Shown piece by piece: positions 1-7,092 of a stretch of 7,133 nucleotides of DNA. The position numbers and the translations under genes were made by a program. The DNA comes from an uncultured Tolumonas sp. (GTDB lineage: Bacteria; Pseudomonadota; Gammaproteobacteria; Enterobacterales; Aeromonadaceae): positions 1 to 7,133 of the forward strand of contig CAIZDF010000098.1 of assembly GCA_903931645.1 (NCBI GenBank). Direction: 5' to 3'. How positions within the stretch are numbered: position 1 is the stretch's first letter; each line of letters opens with the position of its first letter. The notes under the pieces were generated by a model. The model saw only the letters and a list, made by a program, of their open reading frames with translations, did no database searches and was not told the origin of the DNA.

Positions 1-1298
1 ATCAGTGCGCCGAATAAATCAGGGGCATCGCTACCGAGGTTAAGGCCAGTAATTGTGCCTTTCAGGCGTTGGTTGGCATTCGGTGTGCGACGGCCATTAA
101 ACCAGTCGAGTACGACCGGCAGATGAGCCAGATCGACCTGTTTGTCCCACGATTGGGTCAGAGAGGCCAGCATCTGCTGTTTGTAATTTTCCAGTGCAGT
201 TTTCAGCTCAGGATAGGTTTTGGTGAGCTGATCCAGCGGCCAGCTCAGCAGGCGTTGATACCACGCATAAATGTCACCGAAAGCGGATTGTCCGGCTTCC
301 AGACCGATCATGCCGGGCACTACGCTGCCATCAACCTGACCACAAATGCCGGCAATCGCGCGGCGACCTATGGTGGAGTGATCCGCAATCAAAATGTCAC
401 AAGTGGATGTACCGATCACTTTCACCAGCGTGTTCAAGCTGGCACCGGCGCCCACAGCACCCATATGGCAGTCGAATGCGCCGCCAGCAATCATCACATC
501 ATCCGGCAGATGCAGGCGTTCAGCCCACTCGGAGGTGATTTTCCCTACTGGAATATCGGCGGTATAGGTTTCAGTAAACAGCGGGTAGTCGAGATCTTTC
601 GTTAGTAATGGGTCGAGGGCATTCAGGAAATCAGCCGCAGGCAAGCCACCCCATTCTGGGTTCCACAATGATTTATGTCCGGCAGAGCAACGACCACGTT
701 TGATATTTTTCGGCGCTTGTGTGCCGCTTAACAGGGCTGGCACCCAGTCACACAACTCGATCCAGTTACAAGCGGCTTCACGCACAGCGGCATCGGCGCG
801 GGAAACGTGCAGAATTTTGGCCCAAAACCATTCAGAAGAGTAAATGCCACCAATGTAGCGACTGTAATCAGTGAACTTACCGCTATGGCATAACGCGGTA
901 ATGGTTTCCGCTTCAGCAATCGCGGTGTGGTCTTTCCACAACACGAACATAGCGTTCGGGTTTTTCGCAAACTCGTCACGCAGCGCCAGCACATTACCAT
1001 CAGCATCAATAGGGGCCGGCGTTGAGCCAGTGGTGTCGACACCAATGCCGCGAATCGCAGCGCGTTGCGCAGGTTCTAATAACGAAACCACCTGCTGCAC
1101 GGCTTTTTCCATCGATTCGATGTAGTCGAGTGGGTGGTGGCGGAATTGATTATTGATCGCGTCGCAAAACTTGCCTTCGCTCCAGCGTGGGTAATAGACC
1201 ACGTGGGTGGCCAGCTCGGCGCCATCTCGGCATCGCACGGCTAATGCCCGCACGGAGTCGCTGCCGAAGTCGAGACCGATAACGATGTGCTCAGACAT
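1..1298 (-). CDS. araB: Ribulokinase AraB, N-terminal ~432 residues (runs off the left edge)
   Basis: AraB phosphorylates L-ribulose with ATP to L-ribulose 5-phosphate in the cytoplasm, the second step of L-arabinose catabolism. Reverse-strand translation from the ATG at 1298-1296 gives an uninterrupted 432-codon frame that follows E. coli AraB (about 566 residues) almost without gaps. It is an FGGY-family sugar kinase. The first phosphate-binding motif is LDFGSDSVR (residues 9-17). Family-diagnostic blocks include [16 protein letters not shown] (about 87-102), [14 protein letters not shown] (about 150-163) and [14 protein letters not shown] (about 199-212). D276 in [14 protein letters not shown] is the likely catalytic base, and the nucleotide-binding part [11 protein letters not shown] lies at about 292-302. 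The frame ends in LFGAL at the window edge, so the rest of the second kinase lobe is outside; this is a cut by the window, not a gene truncation. An AGGAG ribosome site sits 6 nt before the start (1305-1309). The gene is divergent from araF across a 366-bp control region and probably heads an araBAD-type operon to the left. Confidence 0.97.
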   Translation of the reverse strand, partial: MSEHIVIGLDFGSDSVRALAVRCRDGAELATHVVYYPRWSEGKFCDAINNQFRHHPLDYIESMEKAVQQVVSLLEPAQRAAIRGIGVDTTGSTPAPIDADGNVLALRDEFAKNPNAMFVLWKDHTAIAEAETITALCHSGKFTDYSRYIGGIYSSEWFWAKILHVSRADAAVREAACNWIELCDWVPALLSGTQAPKNIKRGRCSAGHKSLWNPEWGGLPAADFLNALDPLLTKDLDYPLFTETYTADIPVGKITSEWAERLHLPDDVMIAGGAFDCHMGAVGAGASLNTLVKVIGTSTCDILIADHSTIGRRAIAGICGQVDGSVVPGMIGLEAGQSAFGDIYAWYQRLLSWPLDQLTKTYPELKTALENYKQQMLASLTQSWDKQVDLAHLPVVLDWFNGRRTPNANQRLKGTITGLNLGSDAPDLFGAL

Positions 1299-1343
1299 GG
1301 TGTTCTCCTGAAAAAATAGAATGAATGGAATCCTGTGATGGAA

Positions 1344-1374
1344 ACCATAGGAGATGTTGGTAACGAGCAGTTAG
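1344..1374 (-). promoter_or_regulatory. Candidate pBAD-like promoter of araB
   Basis: On the minus strand a -10-like TATGGT lies at 1349-1344, matching four of six positions of TATAAT. A poor -35 hexamer CTAACT lies at 1374-1369, with a 19-nt spacer. The -35 overlaps the last four bases of the araB-proximal AraC half-site (1371-1387), as the E. coli pBAD -35 overlaps araI2. Transcription would begin near 1337, giving a leader of about 40 nt. A weak -35 is expected of an activator-dependent promoter. The assignment rests on the geometry of the adjacent AraC sites more than on the hexamers. Confidence 0.45.
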
Positions 1375-1408
1375 TAATTGCCTGCTGAAAATATGGACAT
1401 ATTTGCTG
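1371..1408 (-). promoter_or_regulatory. AraC operator pair, araI1-I2-like, proximal to araB
   Basis: The AraC half-site consensus is TAGC-N7-TCCATA. On the minus strand, 1408-1392 reads CAGC-N7-TCCATA, a 9 of 10 match at the defined positions. Exactly 21 bp closer to araB, 1387-1371 reads CAGC-N7-TACTAA, a 6 of 10 match. The two sites are direct repeats separated by 4 bp, and the strong one is upstream of the weak one. This is the arrangement known for E. coli araI1 and araI2, where arabinose-bound AraC fills both sites and contacts RNA polymerase. The orientation points at araB. Binding is inferred; only the motif and spacing are seen. Confidence 0.7.
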
Positions 1409-1421
1409 TCTGATTGGTTTA

Positions 1422-1437
1422 TGGAAGGCAGTTCAAA
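1422..1437. promoter_or_regulatory. Candidate CRP site upstream of araB
   Basis: TGGAA-N6-TCAAA matches 7 of 10 positions of the CRP consensus TGTGA-N6-TCACA, and is good in the right half only. Its centre is about 92 bp upstream of the transcription start estimated for araB, and about 30 bp from the centre of the strong AraC half-site. This is close to the CRP position in E. coli pBAD. Position supports the call more than sequence does. A TATGGA hexamer at 1420-1425 overlaps it and could instead be part of a degenerate AraC half-site. Confidence 0.35.
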
Positions 1438-1444
1438 TTTCGAT

Positions 1445-1482
1445 ATATGACTAAATTGCTAAAGATATAGACGAAATGGCTA
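1445..1482 (-). promoter_or_regulatory. Second AraC operator pair (O1-like or araFGH operator)
   Basis: On the minus strand, 1482-1466 reads TAGC-N7-TCTATA, a 9 of 10 match to the AraC half-site consensus TAGC-N7-TCCATA. Exactly 21 bp away, 1461-1445 reads TAGC-N7-TCATAT, which keeps the whole TAGC box but only two of the six bases of the second box. The gap between sites is 4 bp. Strength order, orientation and spacing repeat those of the pair at 1371-1408, and the two strong half-sites are 74 bp apart. The pair sits about 126 bp upstream of the estimated araB start point, comparable to araO1 in E. coli, and upstream of araF. It could act on either gene. Confidence 0.6.
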
Positions 1483-1493
1483 CAATTTTTCTG

Positions 1494-1509
1494 CGTGATC
1501 CAGGTCTCT
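1494..1509. promoter_or_regulatory. Weak candidate CRP site on the araF side
   Basis: CGTGA-N6-TCTCT matches 7 of 10 positions of TGTGA-N6-TCACA. It lies 12 bp downstream of the second AraC operator pair in the araF direction. If it acts as a class II site centred at -41.5, transcription of araF would start near 1543, with TACAAC at 1531-1536 as the -10. The motif is degenerate and could be chance. Confidence 0.25.
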
Positions 1510-1664
1510 AAATTTCCCTGAGAAAACGATTACAACTAATAGCGTTCAATCAACGAAGTCGATAAACAACTGTTTTAGCTTGCTGTTTTTCAGGTTGATG
1601 CCAACACACACAATTGAAGCATCAAATAATTGAATTTAACGACACAACAGCTGGAGACAACACC

Positions 1665-2648
1665 ATGAATAAAATGGTTAAAAATCTAATCACTGCAGGT
1701 TTAGCACTTGGTATAGCTAATTCTGCTTTTGCTGCAGAGAAGCTGAAGTTGGGATATCTGGTTAAACAACCAGAAGAACCATGGTTCCAGACTGAATGGG
1801 CCTTTGCAGACAAAGCCGGTCACGATCTGAATTTCGATGTCATCAAGATTGCTGTTCCGGATGGTGAGAAGACGCTGAATGCGATTGACAGCTTGGCTGC
1901 CAACGGTGCGAAAGGCTTTGTCATCTGCACACCAGATCCAAAATTAGGCCCAGCCATCATGGCGAAAGCAAAAAGCATGGATCTGAAAGTCATCACTGTT
2001 GATGACCAGTTTGTGAATGCCAAAGGCAATCCAATGACTGATGTTCCGTTGGTGATGATGGCAGCGACCAAAATTGGTGAGCGCCAAGGTCAGGAACTTT
2101 ATAAAGAAATGACCGCCCGTAAATGGAATGTCAAAGAAACTGGCGTATTAGCCATCACTGCCAATGAGTTAGATACCGCTCGTCGTCGTGTTGAAGGTTC
2201 AATCACTGCATTGAAAGCGGCCAGTTTCCCTGCTGCACAGATTTACAGCGTACCAACGAAAGCGAACGACATTCCAGGTGCGTTGGATGCCGCCAACTCC
2301 ATGCTGGTACAACATCCTGATGTGAAAAATTGGCTGATCGTGGGTATGAACGACAACACCGTGTTAGGTGGTGTACGTGCAACTGAAGGTCAGGGCTTCA
2401 AAGCTGAAAACGTCATTGGTATCGGTATCAATGGTGTGGATGCGGTGAACGAACTGTCAAAATCAAAAGCGACCGGCTTCTTTGGTTCTCTGCTGCCAAG
2501 CCCAGATATCCACGGTTACAAGAGTATTCAGATGCTGAACGACTGGGTCGTGAAAGGTGCTGAGCCTGCCAAATTCACCGAAGTGACTGACGTGGTGTTG
2601 ATCACGCGTGACAACTTCAAAGTTGAGCTGAAGAAAAAAGGTCTGTAA
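1665..2648 (+). CDS. araF: L-arabinose periplasmic binding protein AraF
   Basis: AraF is the periplasmic receptor of the high-affinity L-arabinose ABC importer and delivers sugar to AraGH. The 327-residue product matches E. coli AraF (329) along its full length. Residues 1-23 form a Sec signal peptide: basic start MNKMVK, hydrophobic core, and an AFA cleavage motif giving a mature protein that begins about AEKLKLGYL. Residues known to contact the sugar in the E. coli protein are all present: K34, E38, W40, D113-D114, M132, R175, N229, N256 and D259 (mature numbering plus 24). P278, a position known to affect specificity, is also kept, so arabinose binding is well supported. I chose the ATG at 1665 because a GGAG site (1653-1656) precedes it by 8 nt and the signal peptide then starts correctly. 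An in-frame ATG at 1614 would add 17 polar residues and lacks a ribosome site. It is the first gene of araFGH. Confidence 0.98.
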   Translation: MNKMVKNLITAGLALGIANSAFAAEKLKLGYLVKQPEEPWFQTEWAFADKAGHDLNFDVIKIAVPDGEKTLNAIDSLAANGAKGFVICTPDPKLGPAIMAKAKSMDLKVITVDDQFVNAKGNPMTDVPLVMMAATKIGERQGQELYKEMTARKWNVKETGVLAITANELDTARRRVEGSITALKAASFPAAQIYSVPTKANDIPGALDAANSMLVQHPDVKNWLIVGMNDNTVLGGVRATEGQGFKAENVIGIGINGVDAVNELSKSKATGFFGSLLPSPDIHGYKSIQMLNDWVVKGAEPAKFTEVTDVVLITRDNFKVELKKKGL

Positions 2649-2664
2649 TCGGAATCAATATGCT

Positions 2665-2690
2665 CCGGCATGGGGGAAAGCCCATGCCGG
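2665..2690 (+). other. Intercistronic hairpin between araF and araG
   Basis: CCGGCATGGG (2665-2674) and CCCATGCCGG (2681-2690) are perfect inverted repeats around a 6-nt GGAAAG loop, 16 nt after the araF stop. No T-run follows, so it is not a standard intrinsic terminator, and araG continues 15 nt later. A stable stem here probably shields the araF message from 3' decay, or attenuates readthrough. Either would leave more binding protein than ATPase, as binding-protein importer operons often need. The ribosome site of araG (GGAG, 2695-2698) lies just outside the stem. Confidence 0.75.
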
Positions 2691-2705
2691 GCGCGGAGTG
2701 AAAAA

Positions 2706-4205
2706 ATGAATCAGTCAGTCCCTTATCTGGAATTTTGTGGCATCAGCAAAGAATTCCCCGGCGTGAAAGCATTGCAGAATGTCTCCTTCTCTTGCCGCGA
2801 AGGAACCGTGCATGCACTGATGGGTGAAAACGGTGCCGGTAAATCTACGTTGCTGAAAATTCTCAGTGGTTTTCAGGCACCGACAAATGGTGTTATCAAA
2901 TTAGGTGGCACAGAAATCGCGTTCCAAAACACCGTGGACGCACTGGAAAGTGGTATTGCCATCATTTATCAAGAACTGCATTTGGTGCCGGAAATGACCA
3001 TTGCAGAGAACATTTATCTGGGTCAGCTGCCGACTAAGCATGGTTTCATTGATAAAGAAAAACTTTATCAGGATGCAGCGCGCCAGCTCGCTCGTTTAGG
3101 TATGGATGTTTCACCAGAAACACCGCTGAAATATCTCTCTCTCGGACAATGGCAAATGGTTGAAATCGCCAAAGCGCTGACACGCGACGCGCGGGTGATT
3201 GCCTTCGATGAACCGACCAGTAGCCTTTCGTCCCGTGAAATTGAACAGTTATTCCGTGTCATCCGCCAACTGCGGGATGAAGGGAAAGTCATTCTGTACG
3301 TCTCGCATCGTATGGATGAAATCTTCGAGCTGTGCGATGCCATCACTGTTTTCAAGGATGGCCAATTCGTCCGCACATTCGAGTCAATGCAAGAAGTCGA
3401 TCGTGACCTGTTGGTGAAAACCATGGTGGGCCGTGATCTGACGGATATCTACGGCTATGAGCCACGTCCGCTGGGTGCTATGGGGTTGGAAGTTAAAAAC
3501 CTGATGGGGCCTGGGTTAAAAGAGCCGGTATCTTTCCATGTGAAGCGCGGTGAGATCTTAGGTATTTTCGGTCTGGTTGGTGCGGGCCGTAGCGAGATGA
3601 TGAAACTCATCTTTGGTGCGGAAAAAATGGTAACCGGTGAGATTGCCGTGTTTGGTAAACCGGTGCCAATTCGCAACCCGATTGATGCGATCCACAGCGG
3701 CATCATGCTCTGTACCGAAGATCGTAAAGCTCTGGGCATCATCCCGATCCACTCTGTGCAGGAAAACATCAACATCAGTGCCCGTCGGCATAAAGCGCGT
3801 GGTGGCTTCCTCATCAATCAGCAATGGGAAGATGAAAACGCCAAATTGCGTATTCGCGATATGCGGGTGAAAACGCCGTCACCACATCAAGCCATCATGC
3901 ATCTGTCGGGTGGGAATCAGCAAAAAGCGATTTTGGGCCGTTGGTTGTCAGAAGACATGAAAGTCATTCTGCTCGACGAACCGACCCGTGGTATCGACGT
4001 CGGTGCCAAAAATGAAATCTATAACGTGATCTACGATCTGGCTAAATCGGGTATCGCCGTGGTGGTGGTGTCCAGTGAGTTGCCAGAGGTGCTTGGCGTT
4101 TCCGACCGCATCATGGTGATGCGTGAGGGTCGCGTGTCTGGCGAGTTGCTGCATACCGACGCCAATGAAATTAAAGCCCTGCATCTGGCGATGCCAGCTC
4201 GTTAA
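2706..4205 (+). CDS. araG: L-arabinose ABC importer ATPase AraG (double nucleotide-binding domain)
   Basis: AraG hydrolyses ATP on the cytoplasmic face to drive AraFH-mediated L-arabinose uptake. The 499-residue protein (E. coli AraG 504) has the fused double ABC domain of sugar importers such as RbsA and MglA. Domain 1 has Walker [10 protein letters not shown] (40-48), Q-loop Q79 in IIYQELHLV, signature LSLGQ (144-148), Walker [12 protein letters not shown] with D168-E169, and H201. Domain 2 has a degenerate Walker [10 protein letters not shown] (289-297), without the usual lysine, then a canonical signature LSGGNQQK (400-407) and Walker [14 protein letters not shown] (421-433). Its H-loop histidine is replaced by serine in VVVSSELPE. 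This asymmetry is normal for the family, so domain 1 is expected to carry most catalytic function. I start at the ATG at 2706, 7 nt after GGAG (2695-2698), giving [10 protein letters not shown] as in E. coli. The in-frame ATG at 2670 lies in the hairpin stem. The gene is 57 bp after araF. Confidence 0.97.
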   Translation: MNQSVPYLEFCGISKEFPGVKALQNVSFSCREGTVHALMGENGAGKSTLLKILSGFQAPTNGVIKLGGTEIAFQNTVDALESGIAIIYQELHLVPEMTIAENIYLGQLPTKHGFIDKEKLYQDAARQLARLGMDVSPETPLKYLSLGQWQMVEIAKALTRDARVIAFDEPTSSLSSREIEQLFRVIRQLRDEGKVILYVSHRMDEIFELCDAITVFKDGQFVRTFESMQEVDRDLLVKTMVGRDLTDIYGYEPRPLGAMGLEVKNLMGPGLKEPVSFHVKRGEILGIFGLVGAGRSEMMKLIFGAEKMVTGEIAVFGKPVPIRNPIDAIHSGIMLCTEDRKALGIIPIHSVQENINISARRHKARGGFLINQQWEDENAKLRIRDMRVKTPSPHQAIMHLSGGNQQKAILGRWLSEDMKVILLDEPTRGIDVGAKNEIYNVIYDLAKSGIAVVVVSSELPEVLGVSDRIMVMREGRVSGELLHTDANEIKALHLAMPAR

Positions 4206-4244
4206 TAACCGGTTTCAGATTTGAGATAATTGAGGAGTTTTACC

Positions 4245-5243
4245 ATGGCAATAACCACTGCTGCACACACAACAGCAAAAAAAGAGACAAGTCGCTCAGG
4301 GCTGCAACTCGCCCGCATATGGGATCAATACGGCATGCTGGTGATTTTCGCCATCCTGTTCCTGTTGGCCAGTATGCTGATCCCGAACTTTGCCAGCATG
4401 ATCAACATGAAAGGGTTAGGGCTGGCAGTATCCATGTCCGGCATGGTTGCCTGTGGCATGCTGTTCTGTCTGGCGGCTGGCGAGTTTGACATGTCGGTCG
4501 GCTCTATCGTGGCTTGTTCCGGCGTCACTTGCGCGGTCGCTATTAATGCCACTGAAAGTATCACCATGGGTGTGCTGGCAGGGTTAGGTGTCGGCGTGTT
4601 GTTCGGTCTGGTCAACGGCATCGTGGTGGCGAAGTTCAAGATCAACGCGCTGATCACCACACTGGCGACCATGCAAATGGCGCGTGGTATGGGTTACATC
4701 ATCTCTGATGGTAAAGCCGTGGGTATCGTGGAAGAACGTTTCTTTGATATCGGCAACTCTGCCATGTTTGGTATTCCAACCCCAGTTTGGATCACCGCAG
4801 TCTGCTTTGTCCTGTTCGGTTTACTGCTGAACAAAACCACCTTTGGTCGTAACACGCTGTCGATGGGTGGTAACGAAGAAGCCTCACGTCTGGCGGGTGT
4901 GAATGTAGTGCGCACTAAAATCATCATCTTCACTATGACGGGTTTTATCTCTGCACTGGCTGGCATCATTCTGGCGTCGCGTATGACCTCTGGTCAGCCA
5001 ATGACCTCCATCGGTTTCGAGCTGATTGTTATCTCCTCCTGCGTATTGGGCGGGGTTTCCATGAAAGGTGGTATCGGCAAGATCTCTTATGTCATTGCTG
5101 GTGTGCTGATCTTAGGTTTGATGGAAAACGCCATGAACCTGCTGAATATCTCTCCGTTCGCACAATATGTGGTACGTGGTCTGATCCTGCTGGCAGCCGT
5201 ATTGTTCGACCGTTACAAACAAGTTCGCAAAGCAAAAGTCTAG
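4245..5243 (+). CDS. araH: L-arabinose ABC importer permease AraH
   Basis: AraH is the inner-membrane channel of the arabinose importer, presumably a homodimer pairing with AraG. The 332-residue product belongs to the BPD_transp_2 (RbsC/MglC/AraH) permease family and follows E. coli AraH closely from [10 protein letters not shown] (24-33) to the end. Hydrophobic segments are visible at about 29-47, 56-77, 81-102, 106-129, 180-197, 225-245, 258-272, 283-300 and 304-321. The cytoplasmic coupling loop [19 protein letters not shown] lies at about 201-219. Other family-typical blocks are [13 protein letters not shown] (132-144), [13 protein letters not shown] (245-257) and [20 protein letters not shown] (298-317). 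I use the ATG at 4245, preceded by AGGAG (4233-4237) at a 7-nt distance; an in-frame TTG at 4230 has no such site. The gap after araG is 39 bp, and a terminator follows 25 bp after the stop. This is the last gene of araFGH. Confidence 0.97.
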   Translation: MAITTAAHTTAKKETSRSGLQLARIWDQYGMLVIFAILFLLASMLIPNFASMINMKGLGLAVSMSGMVACGMLFCLAAGEFDMSVGSIVACSGVTCAVAINATESITMGVLAGLGVGVLFGLVNGIVVAKFKINALITTLATMQMARGMGYIISDGKAVGIVEERFFDIGNSAMFGIPTPVWITAVCFVLFGLLLNKTTFGRNTLSMGGNEEASRLAGVNVVRTKIIIFTMTGFISALAGIILASRMTSGQPMTSIGFELIVISSCVLGGVSMKGGIGKISYVIAGVLILGLMENAMNLLNISPFAQYVVRGLILLAAVLFDRYKQVRKAKV

Positions 5244-5268
5244 TGTTCACCCCAGAGCACAGTTTTAC

Positions 5269-5294
5269 AGCCAGCGGCAACGCTGGCTTTTTTT
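5269..5294 (+). terminator. Intrinsic terminator of araFGH
   Basis: AGCCAGCG (5269-5276) pairs perfectly with CGCTGGCT (5281-5288) around a GCAA tetraloop. A run of seven T residues at 5288-5294 starts with the last stem base. The stem is 8 bp, with a GNRA-type loop. It lies 25 nt after the araH stop and ends the importer operon, so the chemoreceptor gene downstream probably has its own promoter. Confidence 0.92.
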
Positions 5295-5319
5295 CCAACC
5301 AGCGATTGGTGTTTATAAA
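5291..5319 (+). promoter_or_regulatory. Weak candidate promoter of the chemoreceptor gene
   Basis: TATAAA at 5314-5319 matches five of six bases of the sigma-70 -10 box. The hexamer 17 bp upstream, TTTTCC at 5291-5296, is a poor -35 and falls in the T-run of the preceding terminator. Transcription would start near 5326, about 15 nt before the ATG. I do not see a convincing flagellar sigma-28 box (TAAAG-N15-GCCGATAA) in the 46 bp available, although many chemoreceptor genes use one. Confidence 0.25.
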
Positions 5320-5340
5320 GATAAGAAACGAGGTTTTTGT

Positions 5341-6954
5341 ATGAAAATATCAGCCAAATTGATCCTGCTTATCAGTCTCGCATTTTTGGGTTGTTTGGCT
5401 GTCGGTGGTGTTGCGCTAGGGCGCTTATCGGTGCTGAATATAGAACTTCGTTCACTGAGCGACAAAACCATTCCTGGTATTGAGCAACTGAAAAACATCA
5501 ATACTGCATTTTTAGATCTACGTCTGCTGGTTAACCGACATGCACTGTCATTCGATGGTGATGAGAAAAAAGTACTGGATGAACGCATTCAAGCTAAACA
5601 ACAGCAGCTCAAGCAGAGTTTACAAAGCTACAAAGCTTTACTGACATCGGAAGAAAATAAGGCATATGCGCAGACGGAAAAATTATTACTCAGTTATCTG
5701 ACTGCTGCCGATGAAGTGTTAACACTGTCGCGTAAATATCAAAATAGCAAAGCCCAAGAATTGATGGTCGCCCTGACAGAACAGGGCGATAAGATCACTA
5801 CTTTGTTGGATCAAGCCACCGCACAAAATCATCAGCAAGTGCAAACCAGTAACCAACGAGCGGGGGCGGCTTATGACAATGCATTAAGTCAGCTGATCCT
5901 GAGCGTTGTAGTAGTACTGGTCGGTTTAATGCTTGTGGGCGGCTGGTTGTTCTGGCAGATCCGGCATGGCATCCGCAGTGCGGTTTCTACCATCAGCCGG
6001 ATTGAACAAAGCCGCGATTTTACCTTACGCGCCGAAATCAAAAGTAACGATGAAATCTCCCATCTGTTGATGGCCTTTAACGCCTTAATTGCCCGCTTGC
6101 AGGAAAACTTTGGTCAGTTTCAGCATGGTATTCAACAGGTCACCTCCATCTCAGATCGATTGTTAGATGCCGCGAGTGGCGTTTCCAACACGGCAGGCAT
6201 ACAGCAAACCTCTTCCAGCCAGATGGCGGCGGCTGTCGAACAGATGACCGTCAGCATTAATCACGTCGCCGATCAGGCGCAGGGCGCCAGCGATCGCTCA
6301 CATGAAGCGGGTGATCAAGCAACACAAGGGCTGGCGGTAATTGCCAATACCGTCGCTGATATTCATGCCATCTCTGCTGCGGTCAGCGAAGCGGCAAAAG
6401 AATTACATAATCTGGAAAACCAAAACCGGACTATCGCTTCCGTCATCAATGTCATCAGCGATGTGGCTGCACAGACCAACTTGTTAGCACTCAATGCGGC
6501 CATTGAAGCGGCCCGTGCTGGCGAAATGGGTCGTGGTTTTGCTGTCGTCGCCGATGAGGTGCGGAATTTGGCAGCGCGCACGGCCTCTGCCACGCAAGAG
6601 ATCGGCAGCATTATCAATAATGTACAGAACTTGTCTGCCAGTGCGGTGCATCTGATGCAAGAAGCCGTTAATAAGGTGGAAGCTGGCGTCAGCAGTGCGG
6701 GTGAAGCGAGCCAGAAGATGAATGATATCTGCAGTGTGGCGGGTGATAGCGAAGCATTAGTACAGGATATTTCTCATGCCATTCGTGAACAAGGGCAAGC
6801 AACGGATGTTATTGCGCAACAGGTCGAAACAGTGGCGCAACAGGCGAATGAGAATAGCAGTTCGGCCGCATCCTGCCAGAAGCTGGCCAATGAACTGACC
6901 AGCATTGCACATAGCATGGATGATGTTTTGCGGTCATATACCCTTAGTACTTGA
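5341..6954 (+). CDS. Methyl-accepting chemotaxis protein (4-helix-bundle sensor, HAMP, MCP signalling domain)
   Basis: This is a 537-residue transmembrane chemoreceptor that would control CheA-CheW at the cell pole. TM1 spans about residues 6-27. A periplasmic domain of about 156 residues (28-183) is helical and resembles the 4HB_MCP class. TM2 spans about 184-206 and HAMP about 207-260, including [18 protein letters not shown]. The cytoplasmic coiled coil follows, with the conserved tip [20 protein letters not shown] at 376-395 and [19 protein letters not shown] to about 415. Likely methylation sites include the E300-Q301 pair in [12 protein letters not shown]. There is no C-terminal NWETF-type pentapeptide for CheR or CheB. 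The usual HAMP proline after TM2 is absent, and the tip reads GEMGRGF where GEQGRGF is more common. GAGG (5330-5333) precedes the ATG by 7 nt. The last five codons and the stop lie in an ERIC-like repeat. Its position after araFGH suggests, without proving, arabinose or AraF sensing. Confidence 0.95.
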   Translation: MKISAKLILLISLAFLGCLAVGGVALGRLSVLNIELRSLSDKTIPGIEQLKNINTAFLDLRLLVNRHALSFDGDEKKVLDERIQAKQQQLKQSLQSYKALLTSEENKAYAQTEKLLLSYLTAADEVLTLSRKYQNSKAQELMVALTEQGDKITTLLDQATAQNHQQVQTSNQRAGAAYDNALSQLILSVVVVLVGLMLVGGWLFWQIRHGIRSAVSTISRIEQSRDFTLRAEIKSNDEISHLLMAFNALIARLQENFGQFQHGIQQVTSISDRLLDAASGVSNTAGIQQTSSSQMAAAVEQMTVSINHVADQAQGASDRSHEAGDQATQGLAVIANTVADIHAISAAVSEAAKELHNLENQNRTIASVINVISDVAAQTNLLALNAAIEAARAGEMGRGFAVVADEVRNLAARTASATQEIGSIINNVQNLSASAVHLMQEAVNKVEAGVSSAGEASQKMNDICSVAGDSEALVQDISHAIREQGQATDVIAQQVETVAQQANENSSSAASCQKLANELTSIAHSMDDVLRSYTLST

Positions 6955-7064
6955 CGTTGCAGCGTCGTTGACGGCGTTCACTCACCCCAATCACATAGCC
7001 TGTCTATGCTCATGGGGATTCGCTCACTTGTCGCCTCGCTGCAATGCCAATTACTTTGGGTATA
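6937..7064. repeat. ERIC-like (intergenic repeat unit) palindromic element, 128 bp
   Basis: The element is an imperfect inverted repeat of about 60-nt arms, bounded by TATACCC (6937-6943) and GGGTATA (7058-7064). Matching blocks include TTGCAGCG (6957-6964) with CGCTGCAA (7037-7044), a CCCCA block (6985-6989) with TGGGG (7013-7017), and CATAG (6994-6998) with CTATG (7004-7008) around a 5-nt CCTGT loop. Length, ends and inner motifs CTCACCCCAATCAC and GCTCATGGGGATTC agree with my memory of the 127-bp enterobacterial repetitive intergenic consensus, including the regions of the ERIC1R and ERIC2 primers. Such elements are non-coding, thought to move as miniature elements, and form long hairpins in transcripts that can affect mRNA stability. 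This copy starts inside the chemoreceptor frame and would form a large 3' hairpin on that message. No target-site duplication beyond a possible TA is evident. Confidence 0.88.
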
Positions 7065-7092
7065 TCAGTTATGAGTTGGTCAAAGAGGCAAA

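Larger units (their letters stand above)
1299..1664. promoter_or_regulatory. araB-araF divergent control region (no gene)
   Basis: This 366-bp, AT-rich stretch lies between the divergent starts of araB and araF and contains no credible reading frame. It holds two tandem AraC-type half-site pairs (1371-1408 and 1445-1482), a weak CRP-like site between them (1422-1437) and a second weak CRP-like site on the araF side (1494-1509). The order seen from araB (I2-like, I1-like, CRP-like, second AraC pair) matches the order I2, I1, CRP, O1 known for the E. coli araBAD control region, although in E. coli the divergent gene is araC and not araF. From about 1510 to 1650 I see only a weak sigma-70-like TACAAC at 1531-1536, which would fit a class II CRP promoter for araF if 1494-1509 is real. 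No araF promoter can be called with confidence. Confidence 0.8.

Noticed and set aside
69..605. A 178-codon open frame on the plus strand
   Set aside because: It lies wholly antisense to the well-supported araB frame, has no ribosome site and encodes nothing recognisable.
728..1125. Other open frames overlapping araB (728-1045 minus, 871-1125 plus)
   Set aside because: The first is an out-of-frame shadow on the araB strand and the second is antisense. Neither resembles a known protein.
1576..1592. Plus-strand TAGC at 1576 as an AraC half-site for araF
   Set aside because: The second box matches TCCATA at only two of six positions, and no partner is found 21 bp away.
1614..1664. Earlier ATG for araF, adding 17 residues
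   Set aside because: No ribosome site precedes it, and the extension would place polar residues before a complete signal peptide; 1665 has GGAG at the right distance.
2670..2705. Earlier ATG for araG, adding 12 residues
   Set aside because: The codon lies inside the intercistronic hairpin stem, and the resulting residues have no counterpart in E. coli AraG.
4230..4244. Earlier TTG start for araH
   Set aside because: It overlaps the ribosome site that clearly serves the ATG at 4245.
5311..5340. Possible sigma-28 flagellar promoter before the chemoreceptor gene (TAAAG at 5316-5320)
   Set aside because: No GCCGATAA-like box follows at the needed spacing before the start codon.
6937..7064. Large palindrome as a terminator or CRISPR-like repeat
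   Set aside because: No T-run follows the arms, and there is one copy with no spacers. Its length, ends and core motifs fit an ERIC-like unit better.
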